From: Citrobacter telavivensis
Lineage (GTDB): Bacteria > Pseudomonadota > Gammaproteobacteria > Enterobacterales > Enterobacteriaceae
Direction: 5' to 3'
Assembly (NCBI GenBank): GCA_009363175.1
Contig: CP045205.1
Span: 1-64,000 of the forward strand
DNA length: 64,000 bases
In this document: positions 1-11,623 of the stretch, piece after piece
Layout: each line of letters begins with the position of its first letter
Numbering within the stretch: position 1 is the first letter of the stretch
The notes under the pieces: model-generated
The model's database searches: none
What the model saw: only the letters and a program-made list of their open reading frames with translations
What the model was told of the DNA's origin: nothing
Program-made: the position numbers and the translations under genes

Positions 1-3
1 TTG

Positions 4-121
4 ATGCAACAGTTCCCTACTCTCACATGGGGAGACCCCACACTACCATCGGCGCTACGGCGTTTCACTTCTGAGTTCGGCATGGGGTCAGGTGGGACCA
101 CCGCGCTACAGCCGCCAGGCA
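4..121 (-). rRNA. rrf: 5S ribosomal RNA, aberrant 3' end
   Basis: This is the 5S rRNA of the large subunit, last gene of the leftward rRNA operon. The 5' end (TGCCTGGCGG, complement of 112-121) and the body match the enterobacterial 5S. The 3' end does not: after the conserved GGGAACTG the expected CCAGGCAT is replaced by TTGCAT, two bases shorter, so the gene is about 118 nt instead of 120 and helix I keeps only about three of its usual pairs. The gene lies at the very edge of the window. In E. coli rrnD a tRNA-Thr and a second 5S follow; whether they do so here cannot be seen. Confidence 0.85.
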
Positions 122-219
122 AATTCTGTTTTATCACCCCGTTTCCTCGAAGTGACATAATCTGTTATCAAGCTGAACTGAAAATTCTCTCAAATCCGCC
201 AAAACAGCTTCGGCGTTGT

Positions 220-3126
<2,907 letters not shown>

Positions 3127-3232
3127 TCACAACCCGAAGATGTTTCGTAAAACACCGTCAGTGTTGCGAAAATTTGAGAGACTCGAACACACATTGACTG
3201 TGTGTCGTTTCAATTTTCAGCTTGATCCAGAT

Positions 3233-3244
3233 TTTTAAAGAGCA
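3233..3244 (-). promoter_or_regulatory. boxA antitermination site in the 16S-23S spacer
   Basis: The spacer upstream of 23S carries TGCTCTTTAAAA on the minus strand, the boxA motif bound by NusB/S10 in the rRNA antitermination complex. It is the counterpart of the leader boxA at 5310-5321. Function is taken from known enterobacterial rrn operons. Confidence 0.75.
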
Positions 3245-3305
3245 AAACTTCGCAGTGAACCTTTTCAGGTACACTCTGAAGTTTTCTTGGGTTTTGCAGT
3301 AAATA

Positions 3306-3381
3306 TGGTGGAGCTATGCGGGATCGAACCGCAGACCTCCTGCGTGCAAAGCAGGCGCTCTCCCAGCTGAGCTATAGCCCC
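3306..3381 (-). tRNA. alaT-like: tRNA-Ala (anticodon TGC)
   Basis: This 76-nt tRNA begins GGGGCTATAGCTCAGCTGGG and ends with an encoded CCA (complement of tgg at 3306). The anticodon loop reads TTTGCAC, giving anticodon TGC. It lies in the 16S-23S spacer downstream of tRNA-Ile, the usual Ile-Ala spacer arrangement. It is co-transcribed with the rRNAs and released by RNase P and 3' processing. Confidence 0.98.
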
Positions 3382-3487
3382 ATCGTAGTTAATCTCATCA
3401 ACCTTAATTCGTTCTGAGACAAGGCGTGGTAACGCGAAGCATACATCAGTATATGAGCGTTGCCGCAACGCAGTATCAGAAGGAATT

Positions 3488-3564
<77 letters not shown>

Positions 3565-3634
3565 GCAGAGATTTTTTACTGCTAATTTTCATCAGACAAT
3601 CTGTGTGAGCACTACAAAGGCAGGTTCTTTAAGG

Positions 3635-5176
<1,542 letters not shown>

Positions 5177-5309
5177 AAGTTTGATGCTCACAGAATTAAA
5201 CTTCGTAATGAATTACGTGTTCACTCTTTGAGACTTGGTATTCATTTATTGTCCGAAGACATTAAGAATCCATGTCACTTTGAGTGCCCACACAGATTGT
5301 CTGATAAAT

Positions 5310-5321
5310 TGTTAAAGAGCA
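5310..5321 (-). promoter_or_regulatory. boxA antitermination site in the rrn leader
   Basis: The minus strand reads TGCTCTTTAACA, the boxA element of rRNA leaders. It lies between promoter P2 and the 16S 5' end, the position expected for loading the Nus antitermination complex. Confidence 0.85.
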
Positions 5322-5359
5322 GTTGCGACGCGCTTTAGCGTTCTGTCGCGAGGTGGCGT

Positions 5360-5387
5360 ATGTTACGCTTTCCTCTTTCAGAGTCAA
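5360..5387 (-). promoter_or_regulatory. rRNA operon promoter P2
   Basis: On the minus strand a -35 TTGACT (5382-5387) and a -10 TAACAT (5360-5365) are separated by 16 bp. This is the downstream member of the usual tandem rrn promoter pair. The GC-rich bases after the -10 fit a stringently controlled start. Confidence 0.75.
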
Positions 5388-5466
5388 CCCTGATTTTCAG
5401 GATTTTTCTCTTCGTTGTGACGACCATCTTGTGAAGTGTTTCACTTTGTCGTCTCAACGGAGGCGC

Positions 5467-5494
5467 ATTATAGGGATCCCATTTTTTTGCACAA
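5467..5494 (-). promoter_or_regulatory. rRNA operon promoter P1 with AT-rich upstream region
   Basis: The minus strand carries -35 TTGTGC (5489-5494), a 16-bp spacer and -10 TATAAT (5467-5472), followed by a GC-rich discriminator (GCGCCTCC). This is the classic ppGpp- and iNTP-sensitive rrn P1 architecture. The A/T tracts at 5495-5530 are in the right place for an UP element and Fis binding. Together P1, P2 and leader fill the 470-bp gap between 16S and yrdA. Confidence 0.88.
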
Positions 5495-5647
5495 GCCTTT
5501 TTTCGATCTTTTTTTTCGTTTGCTGCTTTTTCATCCCTTTCGCTCCATTCATGCGCAATGTGGCGGATTTTTGATAGCTAAAGCACTTGCGCAAGGCCGG
5601 AAATGCAACCAAAGTCATCATTACTGTTCTCTTTCCTTGAGGTAAAC

Positions 5648-6202
5648 ATGTCTGACGTATTACGTCCTTATAAGGATCTTTTCCCACAGACAGGCCAACG
5701 TGTGATGCTCGACAGCAGCAGCGTGATCATTGGCGACGTTCGCCTGGCGGACGATGTAGGGATCTGGCCGCTTGTCGCGATCCGTGGCGATGTAAATTAC
5801 GTTGCGATCGGTGCGCGTACGAATATTCAGGATGGTAGCGTACTGCACGTCACGCACAAATCCGCCTCTAACCCTGAGGGCAATCCGCTCATTGTGGGGG
5901 AAGATGTGACGGTCGGGCATAAAGTGATGCTGCATGGCTGCATCATCGGCAACCGCGTCCTGGTCGGTATGGGATCGATTCTGCTGGATGGTGCGGTGAT
6001 AGAAGATGACGTCATGATCGGGGCGGGAAGCCTGGTGCCACAAAACAAGCGTCTGGAGAGCGGCTATCTCTATTTGGGGAGTCCGGTCAAACAGATCCGG
6101 CCGCTAACCGAGGAGGAAAAAGCGGGGCTGCAATACTCCGCCAAAAACTATGTGAAATGGAAAGACGAATATCTCGCTCAGGATAACCAGACCCAACCGT
6201 GA
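5648..6202 (+). CDS. yrdA: YrdA, gamma-class carbonic anhydrase-family protein
   Basis: A 184-residue left-handed beta-helix (hexapeptide repeat) protein of the gamma-carbonic anhydrase-like family. The repeats run from about residue 25 to 145. The metal-site histidines of the family are visible as His67 in VLHVTH and His91/His96 in GHKVMLH. Physiological activity in enterobacteria is not established. The start at 5648 is preceded by TTGAGGTAAAC and matches the family length; an upstream in-frame ATG at 5603 would add 15 residues without a good ribosome site. Its 3' end overlaps convergent yrdB by 25 bp. Transcription is divergent from the rRNA operon. Confidence 0.95.
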   Translation: MSDVLRPYKDLFPQTGQRVMLDSSSVIIGDVRLADDVGIWPLVAIRGDVNYVAIGARTNIQDGSVLHVTHKSASNPEGNPLIVGEDVTVGHKVMLHGCIIGNRVLVGMGSILLDGAVIEDDVMIGAGSLVPQNKRLESGYLYLGSPVKQIRPLTEEEKAGLQYSAKNYVKWKDEYLAQDNQTQP

Positions 6203-6435
6203 TCGTCTTCTTGCTGGGACTGGATCAGCGCTTCTGCTTCTTCTTCCAGATCCCAGCGATGTTCGCAAAAGCGGATCAGCCATTGTTCCGCCGTCTCACC
6301 ACCAAAGCGATTCGCCAGCGTTTCTCCCTTAATTGCGCACATTAACTGCATACCATTAACCAGCACGGGAAAGCAGACCGCTTCTTTCTGCATGTTCCAC
6401 TCTTCCCTGTCAGGGAAGTGGATAGCCTGGTTCAT
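6178..6435 (-). CDS. yrdB: YrdB, small conserved protein
   Basis: An 85-residue acidic conserved enterobacterial protein of unknown function (DUF1488-type; begins MNQAIHFPDREEWN). No catalytic motif, membrane segment or signal peptide is apparent. Its start overlaps the end of aroE by 4 bp, so it is translationally coupled as the last gene of yrdD-tsaC-aroE-yrdB. Its 3' end lies antisense to the end of yrdA. Confidence 0.92.
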   Translation of the reverse strand: MNQAIHFPDREEWNMQKEAVCFPVLVNGMQLMCAIKGETLANRFGGETAEQWLIRFCEHRWDLEEEAEALIQSQQEDDHGWVWLS

Positions 6436-7250
6436 GCGGACAACTCCTGTTTGAGCCGCGCAATCACCGGTTCAATTTCCGGCAACACGCCGTGCCAGAG
6501 CAGAACGGCATGGGCCGCTTGCCCCACCAACATCCCCAGACCATCGGCATAACGTTTCGCCCCCTGGCGTTCACACCAGGAGAGAAACGGCGTATTGCCC
6601 TTTTGATAGAACATGTCGTAACAACATACAGACGGACGAATAAGCGATGCCGGGATCGCCGGGATCTCACCGCTGATACCGCTGGAGGTGGCATTGATGA
6701 TCAGATCAAATTCATGCCCTTCCAGCTCATTAAGATCCAACGCCTGCACGCTGCCCGTATGCGCAAAAACTTGCGCCAGTTCTTCCGCTCGGGATGCAGT
6801 CCGGTTGACGATAGTCACCCCGCAATCCATAGAAAGCAGCGGTAACAGTACGCCACGCGAAGCCCCACCCGCACCAATCAGCAGGATACGCTGCCCCGGC
6901 AGGATAAATGACAGGCGTTCGAGATCGCTTAACAGACCGATGCCGTCCGTATTATCGCCAAGCAAACGACCATCTTCGAGCCGCTTGATAGTATTCACCG
7001 CACCAGCCAGCGCAGCACGCTCCGTGAGTTCATCGGCGCGGGCAAACGCCTCTTCTTTAAACGGCACCGTTACGTTCACCCCTTTACCGCCATCGGCAAA
7101 GAACGCGTTTAGGGTATTAATAAAATCATTTACAGGCGCCAGCACACGGCCATACGGATGCGCAATATGCAGCTGCTGCGCAAATTGCTGATGAATAAAC
7201 GGCGATTTGCTGTGCGCGATTGGATTACCAAAAACAGCATAGGTTTCCAT
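6432..7250 (-). CDS. aroE: Shikimate dehydrogenase
   Basis: NADP-dependent reduction of 3-dehydroshikimate to shikimate, fourth step of aromatic amino acid biosynthesis, in the cytoplasm. The substrate-binding N-domain contains SKSP (14-17), catalytic Lys65 in NVTVPFK and Asp102 in DNTDG. The NADP Rossmann domain shows GAGGASRG (127-134) and the NADP-selective NRTASR (149-154). The second of two adjacent ATGs is chosen: 272 residues as in E. coli, with better spacing from the GGGG ribosome site. The other ATG, at 7253, adds one Met. The start lies 4 bp downstream of the tsaC stop. Confidence 0.97.
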   Translation of the reverse strand: METYAVFGNPIAHSKSPFIHQQFAQQLHIAHPYGRVLAPVNDFINTLNAFFADGGKGVNVTVPFKEEAFARADELTERAALAGAVNTIKRLEDGRLLGDNTDGIGLLSDLERLSFILPGQRILLIGAGGASRGVLLPLLSMDCGVTIVNRTASRAEELAQVFAHTGSVQALDLNELEGHEFDLIINATSSGISGEIPAIPASLIRPSVCCYDMFYQKGNTPFLSWCERQGAKRYADGLGMLVGQAAHAVLLWHGVLPEIEPVIARLKQELSA

Positions 7251-7254
7251 CATC

Positions 7255-7827
7255 TTACCCCTGTCGAAACAGCTCGCCCGTCAGGGCATCACGAATTTCC
7301 GAAGGATTCAAGCGGCCGCCGGTTTCTCCTGGCACCACCGGGAAGTCGGTACCAAACTGAGCGTGGACCTCCTCTACCGTACGACAAGGGGGTAATCCAC
7401 TCAGGTTGGCGCTGGTTGAAACCAACGGTTTGCCATAAGCCTGGCACAAGGCGACCACCAGCGGATGATCCGTCACGCGCACGGCCAGTGAATCAAAGCG
7501 TCCCGTTAACCAGCGAGGCGTTGTCGGCAGCGCGGGGAAAACAAAAGTCACCGGACCTGGCCAACGCGCAAACACGGCATCACGCTGGGCATTGGTCAGC
7601 ATACTGTCATCAACATACGGTTTGAGCTGTTCAAAACTGGCGGCGATCAAAATTAACCCTTTATCGACCGGACGCTGTTTTAAGGCCAACAGGCGATTAA
7701 CGGCCACTTCGCTATCGGGATCGCACCCGACGCCAAAGACGGCTTCTGTTGGATAGGCGATGACATTTTCTTTATTCAGTACCTCTATCGCGTCTGCGAC
7801 AGGGTCTGTTAGCAGGTTATTCTTCAC
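7255..7827 (-). CDS. tsaC: Threonylcarbamoyl-AMP synthase
   Basis: TsaC (YrdC) condenses threonine, bicarbonate and ATP to threonylcarbamoyl-AMP, the first step of t6A37 modification of ANN-decoding tRNAs. The YrdC/Sua5 fold shows the KQRP motif (Lys50, Arg52) and the STSAN loop (137-141). The GTG start at 7825-7827 gives 190 residues and aligns with E. coli TsaC. An upstream ATG at 7857 would add ten basic residues and extend further into yrdD. With the GTG start the gene overlaps yrdD by 11 bp. Confidence 0.95.
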   Translation of the reverse strand: MKNNLLTDPVADAIEVLNKENVIAYPTEAVFGVGCDPDSEVAVNRLLALKQRPVDKGLILIAASFEQLKPYVDDSMLTNAQRDAVFARWPGPVTFVFPALPTTPRWLTGRFDSLAVRVTDHPLVVALCQAYGKPLVSTSANLSGLPPCRTVEEVHAQFGTDFPVVPGETGGRLNPSEIRDALTGELFRQG

Positions 7828-8374
7828 TTGTTTGTTCCGCCGAAACCGGCTTTCCACATTGTTTACTGGCGCAAAAGTGCTTCACACCCTGCGCGGTTTT
7901 CTTTTCGATGAGTAGCGGATAATGGCACTCTGGGCACTCTCCGGCTAGCGGCTTGAAGTTAATGACAAACTGGCACTCCGGATAGCGATCGCAGGAGTGG
8001 AAGGTCTTGCCATAACGGGAACGCCGCTGGACCAGATGGCCCGTCTGGCATTGTGGGCAGGTAATTGCGGTTTCATCGGGCTTATCAATGAGCTCGGTAT
8101 GCTCACATTCAGGATAGTTGCTGCAGCCGATAAACATGCCAAAACGCCCCTGGCGCAACACCAGTTCACCACCGCAGACAGGACAATGCTTTCCCTCCAG
8201 AACTTTGACGATATGTCCGTCCGCTGAGGATTTCAACGGACGGATGTAGTCACATTCCGGATAGTGCGAGCAGCCAAGAAACGGACCATGTTTCCCGGAG
8301 CGAATCACCAGTTCAGCCCCGCACTGTGGGCAGGGCTCATTCTTACGCACCGAAAACAGTGCTGATTTAGCCAT
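7817..8374 (-). CDS. yrdD: YrdD, topoisomerase I-type zinc-finger protein
   Basis: A 185-residue protein built of repeated C4 zinc ribbons related to the C-terminal domain of bacterial topoisomerase I. Repeating CPxC ... C(S)xYPEC units are visible at about residues 15-40, 64-85, 110-135 and 152-178. It has no catalytic topoisomerase domain. It probably binds single-stranded nucleic acid; its exact role is unknown. It is about five residues longer at the C-terminus (TSEE) than the E. coli protein, and that tail overlaps the tsaC start. Confidence 0.93.
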   Translation of the reverse strand: MAKSALFSVRKNEPCPQCGAELVIRSGKHGPFLGCSHYPECDYIRPLKSSADGHIVKVLEGKHCPVCGGELVLRQGRFGMFIGCSNYPECEHTELIDKPDETAITCPQCQTGHLVQRRSRYGKTFHSCDRYPECQFVINFKPLAGECPECHYPLLIEKKTAQGVKHFCASKQCGKPVSAEQTSEE

Positions 8375-8400
8375 AACAACTCATGCTGAATTAAGGTTGA

Positions 8401-8874
8401 TTAATGCAGCATACCTTCATTCACTTCAAAGAGTAATTCTTCCATTTGCTGATATGCATTTTCACAACCCGGAATGTTGAACAAAACCATCAGGATGACC
8501 CACTTCAGGTCTTCCAGGTCGAATTCTGCAGTATCCAGCGCGAGCACACGTTCAATCACCATTTCTCGCGTTTCGAGGTTTAGCACCTGGATCTGTTCAA
8601 GGAATAACAGGAATCCCCGGCAACTGGCATCCAGTCGGTCACACTCTTCTGGGGTATAAATACGCACAGAGAGAGGATCGGAGGCAAGCTGCATCGGTTC
8701 GGCAAGTCCTTCCTGATAATCAGCAAGCTTTTCCAGCCACAGGAGCGCATTGTAGATGTCTTCACGATCAAAACCAGCGTCGGTAAGATCCCGTTCAAGT
8801 TTGTCCTGATCCACACGTAATTCAGCTTCATTGTGGATATATGTCTCAAACAAATACATTAGTACGTCGAACAT
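8401..8874 (-). CDS. smg: Smg, DUF494 family protein
   Basis: A 157-residue conserved acidic, mostly helical protein of the Smg/DUF494 family, found next to dprA across gammaproteobacteria. No enzymatic motif is evident and its function is unknown. The start overlaps the 3' end of dprA by 29 bp, which implies translational coupling. It ends 26 bp before the yrdD start, consistent with a single dprA-smg-yrdD-tsaC-aroE-yrdB transcript. Confidence 0.94.
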   Translation of the reverse strand: MFDVLMYLFETYIHNEAELRVDQDKLERDLTDAGFDREDIYNALLWLEKLADYQEGLAEPMQLASDPLSVRIYTPEECDRLDASCRGFLLFLEQIQVLNLETREMVIERVLALDTAEFDLEDLKWVILMVLFNIPGCENAYQQMEELLFEVNEGMLH

Positions 8875-9970
8875 GGCATGCCCTCCTCAATCGGACATAG
8901 CCGCCGGGTACAGCTGCGATCCATCCTGCTAACTCCAGTTCGAGTAGCTGAGCCACTACTTCTGGCACAGGTTGGCCGGCACGTTCAGCGACGACGTCAA
9001 CAGGTGTTACCTCATCTCCTACGTTAGCCAGGAGCTCGGGAAATGGCAATGCTGCGTCTTCCTGATCTGGTGAATAAAGTGATTTTTCAGGCTCATCTGG
9101 CAGCCAATGCAAGCCATACTGCAAATTTTCCATGATTTCCTCTGGAGCCGTCACAAGTGTGGCTCCCTGCTGTACCAGCCAGTGCGGCCCTTCACTTCCG
9201 GGACTGCCGAGAGGCCCGGGTACGGCGAACACCTCTCGCCCTTGTTCCAGCGCACAGCGTGCAGTAACCAACGAGCCGCTGCGTAAGGCCGCTTCAACCA
9301 CCAGAACGCCTTTACTCAGACCGCTGATAATACGGTTTCGGCGGGGAAAATTACGTGGTAAAGGAGGCATCAGTAGCGGAAATTCGGACACCAGCGCACC
9401 TCCCGTTTCCAGTAAAGCCTCGGCCATCCCGGCATGCCGGCGGGGATAGATGGACTGCAGACCATTTCCTAATACGGCAATGCTTTTCACCTTCGACTGG
9501 ATCGCTGCCCGATGGGCGATGCCATCAATACCACGTGCCAAACCACTGGTAATGGTGATTTCCCAGCCCGCAAGCTTCTCACAGAACAACCGTCCCCATC
9601 GTTCGCCATACCAGGACGGGGTTCGGCTTCCCACCACGGCGAGTTGAAAATCATGGAGGCATTGCGAGGAGCCGGAGACCAAAAGCGCGCCGGGGTAATC
9701 TTCAATGGCACGAAGCTGAGCGGGATAATCTTCACTGTCTGCCAGTAATAAGTGGTGATGCGGTGGCTCAAGCCAGCGAAAGGTCTTTTCCAGTTCGTTT
9801 TGCGAAAAGGTAATAAAGCGAGTGGCCTGGGAGGGAGAAAAGCCCATACGCCGCAGGACAGCGGTATCAATATGCGGTTGTGCTATCAGCCCGTGAGCGA
9901 CGCGCACCATCTCATCGCCGAACAACTCGTTCACGCCCATTAAACGTAGCCAAATTTCGGTACGGGTCAT
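8846..9970 (-). CDS. dprA: DNA processing protein DprA (Smf)
   Basis: A 374-residue RecA loader that protects incoming single-stranded DNA in natural transformation. It is conserved in enterobacteria, where transformation is poorly expressed. An N-terminal SAM-like helical region (1-80) precedes the extended Rossmann fold with GSR (114-116), SGLARGID (142-149) and FPRRNRIISGLS (208-219). A C-terminal winged-helix domain lies at about 310-374. It is transcribed divergently from def. Confidence 0.96.
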   Translation of the reverse strand: MTRTEIWLRLMGVNELFGDEMVRVAHGLIAQPHIDTAVLRRMGFSPSQATRFITFSQNELEKTFRWLEPPHHHLLLADSEDYPAQLRAIEDYPGALLVSGSSQCLHDFQLAVVGSRTPSWYGERWGRLFCEKLAGWEITITSGLARGIDGIAHRAAIQSKVKSIAVLGNGLQSIYPRRHAGMAEALLETGGALVSEFPLLMPPLPRNFPRRNRIISGLSKGVLVVEAALRSGSLVTARCALEQGREVFAVPGPLGSPGSEGPHWLVQQGATLVTAPEEIMENLQYGLHWLPDEPEKSLYSPDQEDAALPFPELLANVGDEVTPVDVVAERAGQPVPEVVAQLLELELAGWIAAVPGGYVRLRRACHVRRTNVFV

Positions 9971-10025
9971 CCTTATCCCCCTGCCACAAGCAGTCTTAGC
10001 AATCTTTGCGATTGGTCACTGATGC

Positions 10026-10054
10026 TGTCAATCAGAGGGGGATTTGTCTAGAAT
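10026..10054 (+). promoter_or_regulatory. Putative def-fmt promoter
   Basis: A -10-like TAGAAT (10049-10054) lies 45 bp upstream of def, with a poor -35 TGTCAA (10026-10031) at 17-bp spacing. It sits in the 129-bp divergent dprA/def region. The assignment is tentative because the -35 is weak. Confidence 0.4.
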
Positions 10055-10099
10055 AGAGGTAATAATCTTTCCAACTCCTGAACACAACTCTGGATAACT

Positions 10100-10609
10100 A
10101 TGTCAGTTTTGCAAGTGTTACATATTCCGGACGAGCGTCTTCGCAAAGTCGCAAAACCGGTAGAAGAAGTGAATGCAGAAATTCAGCGTATCGTCGATGA
10201 TATGTTCGAGACGATGTACGCAGAAGAAGGTATTGGCCTCGCGGCAACGCAGGTTGATATTCATCAGCGAATTATCGTCATTGACGTGTCAGAAAACCGC
10301 GACGAACGCCTGGTGCTAATTAACCCGGAACTGCTGGAAAAAGAAGGCGAAACCGGTATTGAAGAAGGTTGCCTGTCTATTCCGGAACAACGTGCTTTAG
10401 TGCCACGTGCCGAGAAAGTGAAAGTTCGCGCACTCGATCGTGAGGGTAAACCGTTTGAGCTGGAAGCCGACGGCCTGCTGGCTATCTGTATTCAGCACGA
10501 AATGGATCACCTGGTCGGTAAACTGTTTATCGATTATTTGTCGCCGCTGAAACAGCAACGTATTCGTCAGAAAGTTGAGAAACTCGACCGCCTGAACGCA
10601 CGAGCTTAA
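10100..10609 (+). CDS. def: Peptide deformylase
   Basis: Removes the N-formyl group from nascent proteins at the ribosome exit. All three family motifs are present: GLAATQ (46-51), EGCLS (89-93, metal ligand Cys91) and QHEMDH (132-137, ligands His133 and His137, catalytic Glu134). The length of 169 residues equals that of the E. coli enzyme. It is the first gene of def-fmt-rsmB-trkA, 14 bp upstream of fmt, so formylation and deformylation enzymes are co-expressed. Confidence 0.98.
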   Translation: MSVLQVLHIPDERLRKVAKPVEEVNAEIQRIVDDMFETMYAEEGIGLAATQVDIHQRIIVIDVSENRDERLVLINPELLEKEGETGIEEGCLSIPEQRALVPRAEKVKVRALDREGKPFELEADGLLAICIQHEMDHLVGKLFIDYLSPLKQQRIRQKVEKLDRLNARA

Positions 10610-10623
10610 GGACAAGAATCAAC

Positions 10624-11571
10624 GTGTCAGACTCACTACGTATTATTTTCGCGGGTACACCTGACTTTGCAGCGCGTCATCTTGACGCGCTGTTGTCTTC
10701 TGGACATCACGTCGTCGGCGTGTTTACCCAACCGGACCGTCCGGCGGGGCGGGGTAAAAAACTGATGCCGAGCCCGGTGAAAGTCCTGGCGGAAGAAAAA
10801 GGCATTCCGGTTTTCCAACCTGTCTCCTTGCGCCCACAGGAAAACCAGCATCTGGTTTCTGACCTGAACGCAGACGTGATGGTCGTCGTAGCGTATGGCC
10901 TGATTCTACCGAAAGCCGTGCTGGAGATGCCGCGACTCGGCTGCATTAACGTGCATGGTTCCCTGCTGCCGCGCTGGCGTGGCGCGGCCCCCATTCAACG
11001 TTCGCTCTGGGCGGGCGATGCTGAAACGGGGGTTACCATTATGCAGATGGACGTCGGTCTGGATACAGGCGATATGCTCTACAAACTCGCCTGCCCCATC
11101 ACCGCGCAGGACACCAGCGGCACGCTGTACGACAAGCTGGCGGATCTGGGCCCACAGGGTCTGATTGAAACGCTGAAGCAGCTAGCGGAAGGTCGTGCAA
11201 ATCCGGAAGTACAGGACGAAGCGCAGGTTACCCATGCTGAGAAGCTCAGTAAAGAAGAAGCGCGCATCGACTGGTCACTTTCTGCGGCACAACTGGAACG
11301 CTGCATCCGCGCATTCAATCCCTGGCCAATGAGTTGGCTGGAAATTGATGGCCAGCCGGTAAAAGTCTGGCAGGCATCCGTGATAGACTCGCCGACGAAG
11401 GCAGAGCCCGGCACCATCCTTGAAGCCACAAAACAAGGCATTCAGGTCGCGACTGGCAACGGAATCCTGAACTTGCTCTCATTACAACCCGCCGGGAAAA
11501 AAGCGATGAGCGCCCAGGATCTGCTAAATTCACGTCGGGAATGGTTCATTCCTGGCAACCGTCTGGCCTGA
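10624..11571 (+). CDS. fmt: Methionyl-tRNA formyltransferase
   Basis: Transfers formyl from 10-formyl-THF to Met-tRNAfMet to make the initiator. The N-terminal Rossmann domain carries the catalytic trio Asn109, His111 (INVHGSLLPRWRGAAP) and Asp147 (DVGLDTGD). A C-terminal OB-like tRNA-binding domain starts near residue 209. The 315 residues start at GTG (10624), which fits the family N-terminus and the AAGGACAAG ribosome site. An intrinsic terminator-like hairpin follows the stop codon. Confidence 0.97.
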   Translation: MSDSLRIIFAGTPDFAARHLDALLSSGHHVVGVFTQPDRPAGRGKKLMPSPVKVLAEEKGIPVFQPVSLRPQENQHLVSDLNADVMVVVAYGLILPKAVLEMPRLGCINVHGSLLPRWRGAAPIQRSLWAGDAETGVTIMQMDVGLDTGDMLYKLACPITAQDTSGTLYDKLADLGPQGLIETLKQLAEGRANPEVQDEAQVTHAEKLSKEEARIDWSLSAAQLERCIRAFNPWPMSWLEIDGQPVKVWQASVIDSPTKAEPGTILEATKQGIQVATGNGILNLLSLQPAGKKAMSAQDLLNSRREWFIPGNRLA

Positions 11572-11588
11572 CGGTCACTTCTGATTAC

Positions 11589-11615
11589 GCCCGGTGTTGC
11601 CGGGCCTTTTTATTT
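11589..11615 (+). terminator. Hairpin with T-tract between fmt and rsmB
   Basis: GCCCGG (11589-11594), loop TGTTG, then CCGGGC (11600-11605) followed by a T-rich run. This has intrinsic-terminator form, yet it lies within a closely packed gene group and ends only about 10 bp before rsmB. It may attenuate read-through into rsmB-trkA. Confidence 0.65.
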
Positions 11616-11623
11616 TTGCGGTT

